Below, piece by piece: positions 43,574 to 52,930 of a stretch of 64,000 nt of DNA. How positions within the stretch are numbered: the stretch's first letter is position 1; each line of letters begins with the position of its first letter. Origin of the DNA: Archangium gephyra (lineage in GTDB: Bacteria; Myxococcota; Myxococcia; Myxococcales; Myxococcaceae); the NCBI GenBank assembly GCA_003243425.1, contig QFQP01000003.1, forward strand, positions 1 through 64,000, given 5' to 3'. Both the position numbers and the translations under genes were made by a program. The notes under the pieces were generated by a model. That model did not search any database. It worked only from the letters and a program-made list of their open reading frames with translations, and was not told the origin of the DNA.

Positions 43574-44353
43574 ATGGCCCGCCCGAGCTTGAGCCTGTTC
43601 TTCCCTGCCTGGAATGAAGAGGAATATGTGGAGCGCGCAGTGAGCCGCGCGAAGAAGGTGCTCGAGCGGCTCAGCGACGACTGGGAGATCATCGTCGTCA
43701 ACGACGCGTCGACGGATCGCACGCGGGAAATCGCAGAGGGTCTGGCGCGCGCCGATTCGCGGGTTCGCTGCGTGTCACACGAGGTGAACCAGAAGCTCGG
43801 CGGCGCGATGAAGACCGGCTTCGCGTCGAGCACCAAGGACATCGTCATCTACAGTGACATGGACCTGCCGTTCGACCTCAACGAACTCGAGCGCGCGCTG
43901 CACCTGATGGACTACCTCGAAGCCGACATGATCTGCGCCTTCCGCTTCGACCGCACGAGCGAAGGCCCCAAGCGCATCGTGTATTCGTTCGTCTACAACC
44001 TGCTCATCCGCTCGTTGTTCGACGTGTTCGTCAAAGACATCAACTTCAGCTTCAAGGTCGTTCACCGCCGCGTCCTCGAGTCGCTCGAGCTCAAGAGCCA
44101 GGGCTCGTTCATCGACGCCGAGCTGGTGGTGAAGGCGATTCGCAAGGGCTTCAAGGTCTTCCAGATGGGCGTCGACTACTTCCCGCGAACGCGCGGCATC
44201 TCGACGCTCGCGAGCCCGGCGGTGATCGCCAAGATGGTGAAGGAACTGGCAGGTCTCTACGGCGAAGTGCGCAGCCCCAACGCCCCGGTGCGCCCGGTGC
44301 GGCTGCCGCCCGACGTGAAGGCCTTTCCGTCTCGCAAGGCCTCGGGGAGCTGA
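43574..44353 (+). CDS. Family 2 glycosyltransferase (polyprenyl-phosphate type)
   Basis: 259 residues from ATG 43574. GT-A fold: FFPAWNEEEYVERAV, NDASTDRTREIAEG, GGAMKTGF and the metal-binding YSDMDLPFD. The set-up matches dolichol/polyprenyl-phosphate mannosyl- or glucosyltransferases (DPM1-like), but there is no C-terminal membrane domain. Ends 9 bp before the YdjC-type deacetylase, with which it surely forms an operon. Product unknown, probably a lipid-linked sugar. Confidence 0.9.
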   Translation: MARPSLSLFFPAWNEEEYVERAVSRAKKVLERLSDDWEIIVVNDASTDRTREIAEGLARADSRVRCVSHEVNQKLGGAMKTGFASSTKDIVIYSDMDLPFDLNELERALHLMDYLEADMICAFRFDRTSEGPKRIVYSFVYNLLIRSLFDVFVKDINFSFKVVHRRVLESLELKSQGSFIDAELVVKAIRKGFKVFQMGVDYFPRTRGISTLASPAVIAKMVKELAGLYGEVRSPNAPVRPVRLPPDVKAFPSRKASGS

Positions 44354-44362
44354 ACCGTTTCC

Positions 44363-45187
44363 ATGATTCGTCTCGTCATCAACGCCGACGACCTCGGGCT
44401 CAACGCTCGCATCGATGAAGGCATCTTCGCCGCGCACACCGACGGAGTGGTCACCAGCGCCACGGTGCTCGCCGTGGGGCCGACCGCCGCCGAGGCCATT
44501 CGCCGCGCCAACCAGACCCGGCTCGGGCTCGGGCTGCATCTGTGTCTGACCACGCATCTGACGCCCGCGGCGCCTGCGCGGGAGGTGCGGTGGCTGGCGC
44601 CCGGCGGGCGGTTTCGTCGCAACTGGGCCGAGCTGTCGGCGGCGTGGCTCACCAAGCTCATTCCCGCCGAAGAGATCGTCACCGAGTTCCGCGCCCAGGT
44701 TCGCCGCGCAGGCGATCTCGGCGCGCAGCTCGACCACCTCGACACGCACCAGCACCTGCACCTGCTGCCGGGCATGACGTCGCTCATCGAAGTGCTCGCA
44801 GCGGAGCTCGGGCTGCCCATTCGCTGGCCGCAGGAGCGGCCCACGGCGCGCTGGCTGCGAAACCCGGCCGCGGCGATGAAGTCGACGATTCTGGGAACGC
44901 TGGCGCGCGTGAAGCAGCCTCGCGGCGTTCGGCGGGTGCGCGCGCACGGCATCTTCGAATCAGGCCGGCTCAACGAGCGGCGCCTGCTGCGACTCATCGA
45001 TCGGCTCGACGAAGGCGATCACGAGATCGTCACCCACCCCGGTCTCGAACCCGGCGCCGTGCCGCAAGACCCGACGTGGCGCTACGACTGGGAAGGCGAA
45101 CTGCAGGCCGTGCTGAGCCCGCGCGTCCGTGACGCCATCGCCCGGCGCGGCATCGAACTGGTCACGTACAAGCAACTCGAGTCCTGA
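44363..45187 (+). CDS. YdjC/ChbG/HpnK-type carbohydrate deacetylase
   Basis: 274 residues. Metal site: NADDLGL at the start, LDTHQHLHLLPG (His-x-x-x-His) mid-protein, and IVTHPGLEP near the end. These are the features of the YdjC family, which removes acetyl groups from N-acetylated sugars in chitobiose, hopanoid or glycolipid pathways (ChbG, HpnK). Paired with the glycosyltransferase 9 bp upstream, it may edit an N-acetylglucosamine carried on a lipid, as HpnK does with HpnI (inference). No other hopanoid genes are visible. Confidence 0.88.
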   Translation: MIRLVINADDLGLNARIDEGIFAAHTDGVVTSATVLAVGPTAAEAIRRANQTRLGLGLHLCLTTHLTPAAPAREVRWLAPGGRFRRNWAELSAAWLTKLIPAEEIVTEFRAQVRRAGDLGAQLDHLDTHQHLHLLPGMTSLIEVLAAELGLPIRWPQERPTARWLRNPAAAMKSTILGTLARVKQPRGVRRVRAHGIFESGRLNERRLLRLIDRLDEGDHEIVTHPGLEPGAVPQDPTWRYDWEGELQAVLSPRVRDAIARRGIELVTYKQLES

Positions 45188-45195
45188 AAGACGAA

Positions 45196-45226
45196 GCGGC
45201 CGCCCCGAAAAGTCCGGAGCGGCCGC
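45196..45226. terminator. Intergenic hairpin between convergent genes
   Basis: GCGGCCGC at 45196-45203 repeats at 45219-45226; being self-complementary, the two copies pair into an 8-bp stem with a 15-base loop, CCGA...TCCG extending it. It lies between the ends of two convergent genes (45187 and 45251). There is no U-run, so a bidirectional hairpin terminator or a transcript-end stabiliser is the most that can be said. Confidence 0.5.
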
Positions 45227-45250
45227 AGGCGCTTCAGCGTCGAACGTGCA

Positions 45251-47788
45251 TCAACCGATGTCGGGAATGCACTGGCACGAGGTGGGCTCGCAGATCAGGC
45301 CCGTGCCACAACCGCCGCAGTTCGCCGCGCACACGCACGAGCGCTGGTTGGGGTCACACACCTGAGGCGCCTGGCAGGTACCGCCGCACGCGTCACCGTC
45401 GGCGTTGGGCGAGTTCTCGTTCCAGTACTTGTAGCTGACGGCCACCTTCGCCTGATTGTTGGCGGGAATGCAGGCCCCGAAGAACACGATGCGGCGGGTG
45501 GCAGCGTCGATGTCCCAGCCGGCGGTGCGGCTGCGGGGAACGTTGGCGAGGTCGCAGGTGCCCTGCGTGGCCGACACGGCCACCTTGATGGTCGCGGAGA
45601 TGGGCGGGCGCTGCAGCTGCGTGCCGGTGCCACCGATGACGGCGTTGAGGATCGCGTCGATGGTGTCGGACTGCTGCTGACGCTGCTGCGTCGTGGGGGT
45701 CGCGGGGTTGAACACCAGAATGTTGCCCTGCACGCCGCCGGTGGCCGAGATGAGCGAGGCGTACTTGCTGACCGCGTCTTCCGGGCCTTCGCCCTGCCCG
45801 CAGGTCTGGCCAGCCGGGCACGTGATGCCGTGAGCGACCGCGCGCAACGTGCCGCGACCGTTCAAGTACGTCTGCATCTGACCGGCGCTGATCCCGCTCG
45901 ACTGCTCCGCGGTGTCGGTGAGGAAGATGAGGTGCGTCTGCGCATCGGCACGCAACGCGCTGCTGGCCGTCGGGTTGCCCGCGCGGTTGATGAAGTTCTG
46001 GGCCGAAATGAAACCCGACTCGGCGCCGCTGCCATCGGTGCCGAACGAGCCGGCGCCGCTGAACCAGCCATTCATGGTGCTGGTGTTGGTCGTCCAATCG
46101 CGAATCGAGCCGTCCCAGGCGCTGGCGAACCAGCCGGTGCTGACGCCACCCGCGCGCCAGTCGAGGCCTGCCGTGGCGAGTTTGGTCGAGAACAGCATGC
46201 CGGCGTTGGCCAGCGCGGTCTGGCTGCTCTCCATGGAGCACGAATCGTCGACCACCCACACGAAGTCGACCTTGGCGCCGACGCTGGCCGTGAAGACCTC
46301 GCACTGGGTGTTGGCGAAGTCGCCGTACTGGGCGAGCGCGGTACCACCCGCGGCGTCGTCGATGCGGAAGAGCGCCTGGCCGCTGTAGAGGCTGGCCGGA
46401 ACCACGCCGATGACGACCACCGCGCGCGTCGGCGAGCGCTGCACGTATTCGGCGACGACCTTGAACGGGCCGTTGGTGCCCGCGGTGCCGCCGAGCAGGC
46501 CGGTGGCGTTCATGCCGATGTAGTTCTTCGCGATGTCGTTGATCTTCGTCTTGGCGTCGCCGTTGCCGCTGACGTCGTAGATGGCGCGAATCGCCGCGAA
46601 ACCGTCCCACGTGGTGAAGGTCTGCGTCAGCGGGCCCGACACGCCGCCGATGCGCATGCGCCCGAGCGCCTCTTCGAGCGCCACCATGCCCCCGGCGGGC
46701 GTCTTGCTGAGCGCCACACCGCCGACCCTGGTGGTCGGGTCGTAGAACACGTAGCCGCGCTCACCGGTGCCGTCGGAAATGGCCGAGACCTCGGCGAACG
46801 TCGGCTCGAGGGCGAGTTGCACGTCACTGAAGCCGCTGCTGTGGAAGGTGATGGGCTTGAGGTTGGTGGTCGCGCACGCCTGCTGCGCGGGACCGGTGCC
46901 GTCCGTCATGTCGCCGGGGTTCAGCTCGCCCATGTCGTGGCGGCCGTTCAAGTTGGTGTCTTCCGCGCCGTCCTGAATGCCGTCGCCGTCGGAGTCGGCC
47001 TGGCAGGCGTTGGTCCTGGTGCTGCTGTCCGAGTCGTAGGTCGCCGCGGAGTACGTACAACCGACGGGGTCTGCGCCCACAGGCACGAGCCCGCCTTCGA
47101 CACCATCGGCCAGACCGTCGCCGTCGCTGTCGCGCTGCGTGCCGTTGGTCACGCAACCGGCCATGCCCTGCACTTCTTCACCGTCTGAATAGCCGTCGCA
47201 GTCGGTGTCCTTCTTCACGGGGTTGGTCTCGTTGGCGTCGGTGCGGCCGTTGCGGTTCGCGTCTTCGACGCCGTCGTTCAGGCCGTCACCGTCGGTGTCG
47301 GCAGCGGTCGGGTTGCTCTTCGAGTTGGGGTCGGCGTCGGCGACGAACTTCGCGCCGCACGTGGTCGAGACCGTCATGGTCTTGCCGAACTCCACGCCGT
47401 CGGCGAGGCCGTCACCGTCGGTGTCGCTGTTGCACGGGTCCGTCTTGGCGCCCCCGCCGTGATCGGTGCCGTATTCCTCGGCGTCGGTCAGGCCGTCGCA
47501 GTCGGTGTCTTTGACGGGGTTGAGCGCCACGTCGGCGGGGTCACAGCCGGTGACTACCGTGTTGCCACCGCCGGTACCGGAGCTGCCGCCAGTGCCGGTG
47601 CCGCCACCGGTCGCGGTGCCGCCGCCGGTGCCGCCACTGCCACCGGTGCTGACGGCGCGGCACTGGCCCGAACTGCAGATCTGACCCGCGGCGCACTCGC
47701 TCGAGCTGCTGCAACTTTGACCCGCAGGATCACAGGAACACGCAGTGAGACAAGCGCCCAGCAGCGCGACGAAGAACAGTTGCTTCAT
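45251..47788 (-). CDS. Surface lipoprotein with calcium-binding repeats and VWA domain (CglD-like)
   Basis: 845 residues from ATG 47788 behind a GGGAGGT ribosome site. Signal peptide and lipobox LTACSC, a Cys-rich module, a Gly/Thr spacer, then at least six thrombospondin type-3-like repeats (DTDCDGLTD, DTDGDGLAD, DTDGDGLND, DTDCDGYSD, DSDGDGLAD, DSDGDGIQD). A von Willebrand A domain starts near 505, with the MIDAS motif DDSCSM (D-x-S-x-S). A second Cys-rich module closes the protein. The order resembles CglD, the adventurous-gliding motility lipoprotein of Myxococcus, though this one is shorter. Probable cell-surface adhesin that can be handed between cells; orthology is not proven. Confidence 0.75.
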   Translation of the reverse strand: MKQLFFVALLGACLTACSCDPAGQSCSSSSECAAGQICSSGQCRAVSTGGSGGTGGGTATGGGTGTGGSSGTGGGNTVVTGCDPADVALNPVKDTDCDGLTDAEEYGTDHGGGAKTDPCNSDTDGDGLADGVEFGKTMTVSTTCGAKFVADADPNSKSNPTAADTDGDGLNDGVEDANRNGRTDANETNPVKKDTDCDGYSDGEEVQGMAGCVTNGTQRDSDGDGLADGVEGGLVPVGADPVGCTYSAATYDSDSSTRTNACQADSDGDGIQDGAEDTNLNGRHDMGELNPGDMTDGTGPAQQACATTNLKPITFHSSGFSDVQLALEPTFAEVSAISDGTGERGYVFYDPTTRVGGVALSKTPAGGMVALEEALGRMRIGGVSGPLTQTFTTWDGFAAIRAIYDVSGNGDAKTKINDIAKNYIGMNATGLLGGTAGTNGPFKVVAEYVQRSPTRAVVVIGVVPASLYSGQALFRIDDAAGGTALAQYGDFANTQCEVFTASVGAKVDFVWVVDDSCSMESSQTALANAGMLFSTKLATAGLDWRAGGVSTGWFASAWDGSIRDWTTNTSTMNGWFSGAGSFGTDGSGAESGFISAQNFINRAGNPTASSALRADAQTHLIFLTDTAEQSSGISAGQMQTYLNGRGTLRAVAHGITCPAGQTCGQGEGPEDAVSKYASLISATGGVQGNILVFNPATPTTQQRQQQSDTIDAILNAVIGGTGTQLQRPPISATIKVAVSATQGTCDLANVPRSRTAGWDIDAATRRIVFFGACIPANNQAKVAVSYKYWNENSPNADGDACGGTCQAPQVCDPNQRSCVCAANCGGCGTGLICEPTSCQCIPDIG

Positions 47789-47856
47789 GACCGTAAGACC
47801 TCCCAGGAAACTGGCCCCGCGCGAGTACGCGGTAGCCCCCTTTGGCGGTCACGAAT

Positions 47857-48510
47857 CTACCCACTCTCCGCGACGAAAAGCACATGCGGCGTGGTGCTGC
47901 GTTTCGACAGTGACAGAACTTCAGTGACCCGGAAACCCGAGCGCTGCAACAGCGCTGTGGTGGAAGCCCTCGGAGAAAACCCGATGGCGCCGCTGGTGTG
48001 TGTACGGCGGAGCAGCTTCACCATCACCTGCTCCTGCAGCAGCGCCTTGCGTGTACGCCACCCGCCGTCGTCTTCCGCTTCCTTGAGCAGCAGCCGGCCG
48101 CCGGGCTTGAGCAACTGGTAGCAGGCCGCGAGGAAGTCCGGCCATTCCCCTTCAGGCAGCAGATAGAGGACATCGGCGACGGTGATGGTGTCGAAGCTCT
48201 CGGGCTCGAGAGCCGCGAGGCGGTCGACGGTCATCACGTCGAAGCGGGTGTTGCCGAGCTTGCCGACCGACCGGCGCGCCCAGTCGATCTTCCGCGGGTC
48301 GGGGTCGATGCCGACGATCTGCCGGTCAGGGAAACCGACCGCCATCATCGACGCCAGCAGGCCGTGGCCGCAGCCCACGTCGAGCACGCGGCTTCCACGA
48401 ACGTGCTTCACCACCTCGTCGAACGGCGCCGAGAAGAGGCGCGCGCGCACGAAGAGCCGCTCCGGCAGCGGGAGCGACTTGAAGACGGCCAACGACGGGT
48501 GGGTCAGCAT
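47857..48510 (-). CDS. Class I SAM-dependent methyltransferase
   Basis: 217 residues. Rossmann motif I VLDVGCGHGL, Asp in motif II IVGIDPDPRK, and YLLPEGEWPDFLAACYQLLKPGGR as the post-motif. It has the fold of UbiE/Tam-type enzymes, but substrate is not inferable. Starts 1 bp after the FadJ stop, so it is translated from the fadIJ transcript; a role in lipid or small-molecule methylation is possible. Confidence 0.87.
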   Translation of the reverse strand: MLTHPSLAVFKSLPLPERLFVRARLFSAPFDEVVKHVRGSRVLDVGCGHGLLASMMAVGFPDRQIVGIDPDPRKIDWARRSVGKLGNTRFDVMTVDRLAALEPESFDTITVADVLYLLPEGEWPDFLAACYQLLKPGGRLLLKEAEDDGGWRTRKALLQEQVMVKLLRRTHTSGAIGFSPRASTTALLQRSGFRVTEVLSLSKRSTTPHVLFVAESG

Positions 48511-48511
48511 G

Positions 48512-50713
48512 TCAGTGGAACTTCTTGCCGGCCTTCACGTACTCGTAGAGCGCGGGCGCCGGCGTGAACCGGGCGCCGAAGCGCTTCTGGTAGTGCTCGG
48601 TGCGCTCGAGGATCTTCCCGAGGCCCTGCGCGTCGGCGTAGCGGAACGGCCCGCCGAGGAACGGAGGGAACCCGAGGCCGAAGATGGCGCCGATGTCACC
48701 GTCGCGCGGGCTGCGCAAGATGCCTTCGCCGAGGCAGCGAATGGCCTCGTTGACCATCTGCAGCACGCAACGCTCGGCCATCTCCTGGCGGTCGATGCGC
48801 TTGCGCTCCTTGCCCTGCGGCGTGTGCGCGTAGACGCTGACGTCGGGCTCGGTCTTCTTGCCGTTCTCGTACAGGTAGAAGCCCTTCTGCGACTTGCGGC
48901 CCAGGCGCCCTTCCTTGAGCAGCACCTCGGTGGTCTCGGGCGCGAGCATGCGGTCGCCGAACGCGGTGTGCATGATCTTCGCGACCTTCGAGGCCACGTC
49001 GATGCCGACCTCATCGAGGAGGGTGATGGGGCCCACCGGGAAGCCGAAGTCGACCAGCGCGCGATCGATCTCCGCGATGTCTCCGCCTTCGGCGAGCAGG
49101 AACGCGGCCTCGTTCATGTACGGCGCGAGAATGCGCGACGTGTAGAAGCCAACGCCGTCGTTCACCACGATGACCGTCTTGCCCTGCTTCTTCCCGGCCT
49201 CGACGCAGGTGGCCGTCACCCAGTCCGCCGTGCCCTTGTGCACGATGATCTCGAGCAGCGGCATTTTGTTCACCGGCGAGAAGTAGTGCATGCCGATGAC
49301 CGTCTCGGGGTGCGCGCTGGCCTTGGCGATCTCGGTGATCGGCAGCGAAGAGGTGTTGGACGCGAAGATCGTCTCGGGCCCGCAGACGCGCTCGATGTCC
49401 TTCACCATCTGGTGCTTCAGCTTCATGTCTTCGAACACGGCCTCGATGACGAGGTCGACGTGCTTGAAGCCGGTGTACTCGGACGTGGCGGTGACCAGCG
49501 CCATCTGCTTCTCGGCGTCACGGCGCGTGAGCGAGCGCTTCTTGACCCGCTCGTCGTACAGGCTCTGCACGTGCGCGATGGCGCGCGCGGCGCCGGCGTC
49601 GTCCTTGTCCTTGATGCGAACGGGCACGTGCTGCAGCGCGCTCGACACGTAGGCGATGCCGCCGCCCATGAGCCCGCCACCGAGCATGCCGATCTTCTTC
49701 ACCTCGCGCGGCTTCACGCTCGGGTCGGCCACGCCGTTGTCCTTCTTGAGCGCAGTGGTGGCGAAGAAGATCTCGACGAGGCGCTTGCTCACGTCGCTCA
49801 TCACCAGCTCGCCGAAGGCCTGCGCTTCGGCCTCGAGGCCGGCCTTCATGCCCTTCTCGAGACCGGTGCGAATGACCTCGAGCGCCTTTTCCTGCGCCGG
49901 GTACTTGCCTCGGGTCTTCTTGAGCAGCTGCTTCTTCGCCTGATCGAAGAGCACCTTGCGGCCCACCGGGTTGTCCTCGAGCGCGAGCTCGGCCCACGCC
50001 TCCTTGTTGGTGAGGCCCTTGATGACCTCCGAGAACGACTTGCTGTGCGCGACCGGCGCCAGGCCGCGCTTGCGCTCGATCTTCAGCGTGCCAGCGGCCA
50101 GCTCGTTGGCGCGCTTGATGGCGATCTCACGAAGAATCGGCGTGGGCACCACCTCGTCGACGACGCCGAGCTTCAGCGCCTTCTTCGCCTTCAAGTTGCG
50201 GCCGGTGAGGATGAGGTCGATGGCCTGCTGCGCGCCGATGAGCGCCGGAAGACGCTGCGTGCCACCCGCGCCGGGAATGAGACCCAGTTGGGTTTCGGGG
50301 AGGCCAATCGATGTCTTCGGGGAATCGGTGGCGATCCGGTAGTCGCACGCCAGCGCCCACTCGAGCCCACCGCCCAGACACGCGCCATGAATCGCCGCGA
50401 CGACCGGCTTCTCGAAGTTGTCGAGCCGATCGAACCCGGCCTGACCCTGGCGAGAGAGCGCAGTGGCTTCAGCAGCCGACTTCACCGTCTGGAGGAAGTC
50501 GATCTTCGCGCCGGCGATGAACGAGTCCTTCTTGCCGGACACGAAGACGATGGCCTTGGCGGTGGCGTCAGACGCCGCGCGCGTCATCAGCGACTCGAGC
50601 TCGCTGCTGATGGCCGGAGAAATGGTATTCACCGGCTCGCCTTCGATGTCGAAGGTGATGACGGCCACGCCTTCTTCGACGGCGTACGAGAAGTTCTTCG
50701 AAGGGGTGCTCAT
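48512..50713 (-). CDS. fadJ: FadJ-type multifunctional beta-oxidation protein
   Basis: 733 residues. The N-terminal crotonase domain has the two acid residues (GGLEWALACDYR; LPETQLGLIPGAGGTQRL) for enoyl-CoA hydratase/isomerase. From about 315, the NAD-binding GMLGGGLMGGGIAYV begins the 3-hydroxyacyl-CoA dehydrogenase, with the catalytic His in GMHYFSPVNKM. Alpha subunit of the soluble fatty-acid oxidation complex. It overlaps the thiolase gene by one base (TAATG), implying coupled translation of the beta and alpha subunits. Confidence 0.95.
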   Translation of the reverse strand: MSTPSKNFSYAVEEGVAVITFDIEGEPVNTISPAISSELESLMTRAASDATAKAIVFVSGKKDSFIAGAKIDFLQTVKSAAEATALSRQGQAGFDRLDNFEKPVVAAIHGACLGGGLEWALACDYRIATDSPKTSIGLPETQLGLIPGAGGTQRLPALIGAQQAIDLILTGRNLKAKKALKLGVVDEVVPTPILREIAIKRANELAAGTLKIERKRGLAPVAHSKSFSEVIKGLTNKEAWAELALEDNPVGRKVLFDQAKKQLLKKTRGKYPAQEKALEVIRTGLEKGMKAGLEAEAQAFGELVMSDVSKRLVEIFFATTALKKDNGVADPSVKPREVKKIGMLGGGLMGGGIAYVSSALQHVPVRIKDKDDAGAARAIAHVQSLYDERVKKRSLTRRDAEKQMALVTATSEYTGFKHVDLVIEAVFEDMKLKHQMVKDIERVCGPETIFASNTSSLPITEIAKASAHPETVIGMHYFSPVNKMPLLEIIVHKGTADWVTATCVEAGKKQGKTVIVVNDGVGFYTSRILAPYMNEAAFLLAEGGDIAEIDRALVDFGFPVGPITLLDEVGIDVASKVAKIMHTAFGDRMLAPETTEVLLKEGRLGRKSQKGFYLYENGKKTEPDVSVYAHTPQGKERKRIDRQEMAERCVLQMVNEAIRCLGEGILRSPRDGDIGAIFGLGFPPFLGGPFRYADAQGLGKILERTEHYQKRFGARFTPAPALYEYVKAGKKFH

Positions 50714-52002
50714 TATTCACGCTCCAGCACGACGGCGGCGCCCTGCCCGCCCTGCGCACAGACAGTGACCAACCCGGTGCTCAAGTTGCGTCGCTTCAGC
50801 TCACGGAGTGACTGGTGGAGAATTCGCGCACCGGTCGCCGCGAAGGGGTGACCGAGCGAAATCGAACCGCCGTTGACGTTGAGGATCGACCGGTTCACTT
50901 CGCCGAGCGGCTCGCTGCGACCCAGCTTCTCGGCGAACTTCTTCGACTCGAAGGCCTGAATGTTCGACGCCACCTGCGCGGCGAAGGCCTCGTGCATGTC
51001 GATGAGCTGAATGTCCTTCAGCTTCATGCCGGCGCGGTCGAGCGCGAGCGGCGCGGCGTACGCCGGGCCCTGCAGCAGCTGCTCAGCCGGGTCGGTCGCC
51101 GCGAAGGCGTACGACTTGATGAAGCCGAGGATCTCGTAGCCGAGCGCCTTCGCCTTCTCTTCGCTCATCAGGATCAACGCCGCGGCGCCGTCGGTGAGCG
51201 GCGAGGCGTTGCCTGCGGTGACGGTGCCGTAGCGGCGATCGAACGCGGGCTTGAGCGCCGAGAGCGCCTCGAGCGAGGTGTCTTCGCGCACCAGGTTGTC
51301 GGTGGTCGCGATGTCCTTGTACTTCGGAGGAATCGCGACGCTCATGACCTCGTCTTTGAAGTAGCCGGCCTTCCACGCCTTCGCGGCGTTGTGGTGCGAG
51401 GCGAGCGAGATCTCGTCCTGCTCCCGACGCGAGATGCCGTTCTCCTTCGCCATCTTCTCGGCCGATTCGCCCATCGACTGACCGGTGGTGTACTCGGCGA
51501 TGGCCGGCGGCACCGGGAGGAGGTCTTTGCCGCTCAACTTCTGAAACGGCTTCAACTTCGCCGGCAACGTCTTGGCCTTCGACGCGGCGACCAGCGCGTG
51601 CGCGAGCGGCCGCGAGGTGAAGATCGGCGGGTCAGACATCGACTCGGTGCCGCCGGCGATGACCACGTCAGCCGAACCGTCGGCGATCGAGTGACCGGCG
51701 CTGATGGCGGACTGAATCGACGTGGCGCAGGCGCGCATCACGGTGTGCGTCTGCACGCGCTTGGGCAGGCCCGAGAGCAGCACGACCTCACGCGCGATCG
51801 ACGACGCGGTGAGCGACGGCACGACCTGACCGAAGACCAGCTCGTCGATGTCGTTGGGGTTGAGGTCGTACCGCTGCACGAGCTCCTGAACGACGATGCG
51901 TCCGAGATCGAGTGCGGTGAGGTCGTTGAAGACGGTGTTCGCCTTCACGAACGGGGTCCGGAGACCTCCGATGATGGCGACGCGGCGGCTGCCCTTCGGC
52001 AT
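50713..52002 (-). CDS. fadI: FadI-type 3-ketoacyl-CoA thiolase
   Basis: 429 residues from ATG 52002, behind GGAGG. Nucleophilic Cys in VMRACATS, catalytic His in NGGSISLGHPFAATGAR, second Cys in VTVCAQGGQGAA. It cleaves 3-ketoacyl-CoA to acetyl-CoA at the end of each beta-oxidation turn. The pairing with a FadJ-like gene rather than FadA/B order, and the length, favour FadI. The upstream 75 bp hold an operator-like palindrome overlapping a TTGACT box. Confidence 0.95.
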   Translation of the reverse strand: MPKGSRRVAIIGGLRTPFVKANTVFNDLTALDLGRIVVQELVQRYDLNPNDIDELVFGQVVPSLTASSIAREVVLLSGLPKRVQTHTVMRACATSIQSAISAGHSIADGSADVVIAGGTESMSDPPIFTSRPLAHALVAASKAKTLPAKLKPFQKLSGKDLLPVPPAIAEYTTGQSMGESAEKMAKENGISRREQDEISLASHHNAAKAWKAGYFKDEVMSVAIPPKYKDIATTDNLVREDTSLEALSALKPAFDRRYGTVTAGNASPLTDGAAALILMSEEKAKALGYEILGFIKSYAFAATDPAEQLLQGPAYAAPLALDRAGMKLKDIQLIDMHEAFAAQVASNIQAFESKKFAEKLGRSEPLGEVNRSILNVNGGSISLGHPFAATGARILHQSLRELKRRNLSTGLVTVCAQGGQGAAVVLERE

Positions 52003-52052
52003 GGAACCTCCAAGCGGTGAGAGGCGCCGGAAGTAATGACGATTGATTGGGG

Positions 52053-52080
52053 AGTCAACGACTGTTGACGCGAGGCGTCA
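52053..52080 (-). promoter_or_regulatory. Operator-like inverted repeats and -35 box of the fadIJ operon
   Basis: Two nested inverted repeats: GTCAAC-GACT-GTTGAC (52054-52069) and TGACGC-GAG-GCGTCA (52066-52080). On the minus strand, TTGACT at 52058-52053 resembles a sigma-70 -35 element and overlaps the first repeat; the corresponding -10 is weak (TTACTT/TACTTC). A repressor bound here would block fadIJ, a typical arrangement for fatty-acid regulators of the TetR or GntR type. The regulator itself is not in the window. Confidence 0.5.
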
Positions 52081-52925
52081 CTGCGCGCGGCCGTCGAGGA
52101 AGAGCCGGTGGAGCCCGTCAGTCTGAAACCAGAGCACCAGGTTGGTCTCGACAATCACCGATGAACTCCCGTCGAAGCGTGAGCGGAAGCCGGCGCCGAG
52201 CACCGCGCTCATTCCGACGTGCGGCGTGAACGCCACGGAGCCAACGACGCGGGCACGTGCATCCAGCTTCACGAAGGCGTCCTCGCTCGGCGGATCGTCC
52301 CAGTAGAACTGATTGATGTTGAAGTGCTCCGAGACTTTGCCGAAGCCGACGAACGCGACCGACCAGCGGGCATCGAAGAAGTGCTCAGCGGTGAACGCGG
52401 CACGAGCCCCCCAACGCAGCCCGCGGCCATCGAGGTCGAGGCCGTCTTCCATGGCGTGAAAGCCGTACGTGGGAGACGAGACGAGCGCGAAGTCACCGCT
52501 GAGATTCGCGCCCAGCAGCCACTTGTCGATCGCCACGCGGTAGCCGAGACCCGGCGCAATACCGACGACCGGGTTCCCGAAGGTGAACACACCGAGGCTC
52601 GGGAGCAGCACGCCGTCGCCGACGCGCAGTTGAACCGTGGTCGCGAAGAGCGCCGGCGCGAGCGACAAGCCCCGCACCGTGAAGGCGAAGCCGCCTCGCC
52701 ACGAGGCCGAAAACGACAACCGGTGCTGCTGCGGCAACGGGATGCCGACGCCGAGGTGCACCGCTCCTTGAACCATGCCGACCCCGCCACTGCCGCCAGG
52801 AAAGAAGCGCACGGCGCCCAACCACGGTGAGAGTTCACCCTGCGCGTAGAAGCCGTCGTTCGAACCCGCGTTCGCCGCATCGGGCGCCCGCCGAGCATCA
52901 CCGCCAATGCAAGACTGCCGACCAT
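52078..52925 (-). pseudogene. Outer-membrane-type beta-barrel protein, one frameshift after the signal peptide
   Basis: The signal peptide MVGSLALAVMLGG starts at ATG 52925 behind GGAGGT (52936-52931), but that frame then turns into Arg-rich noise. Adding one base to the CCC run at 52887-52889 joins it to PDAANAGSNDGFYAQGEL, which continues for about 270 residues to the stop at 52078. The body alternates aromatic and small residues (RLSFSASWRGGFAFTV; GLRWGARAAFTAEHFFDARW), fitting a beta-barrel. Repaired length about 282 residues. I do not recognise the family. The reconstruction is persuasive enough that a sequencing indel is the simplest cause. The stop codon lies within a palindrome upstream of fadI. 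Confidence 0.65.
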
Positions 52926-52930
52926 CACCG

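Noticed and set aside
46918..47515. Tandem DNA repeats in the CglD-like gene considered as a CRISPR-like or satellite array
   Set aside because: The repeats follow codon periodicity and encode DxDGDG calcium-binding units with variable spacing; they are protein repeats.
48182..50851. A very long open frame on the plus strand antisense to the beta-oxidation gene
   Set aside because: GC-rich third positions keep antisense frames open; the product is low-complexity Arg/Leu/His sequence, while the minus strand encodes a complete FadJ with catalytic residues. The same reasoning removes similar frames at 7248-9272, 33526-35553, 40885-42636 and 45830-47188.
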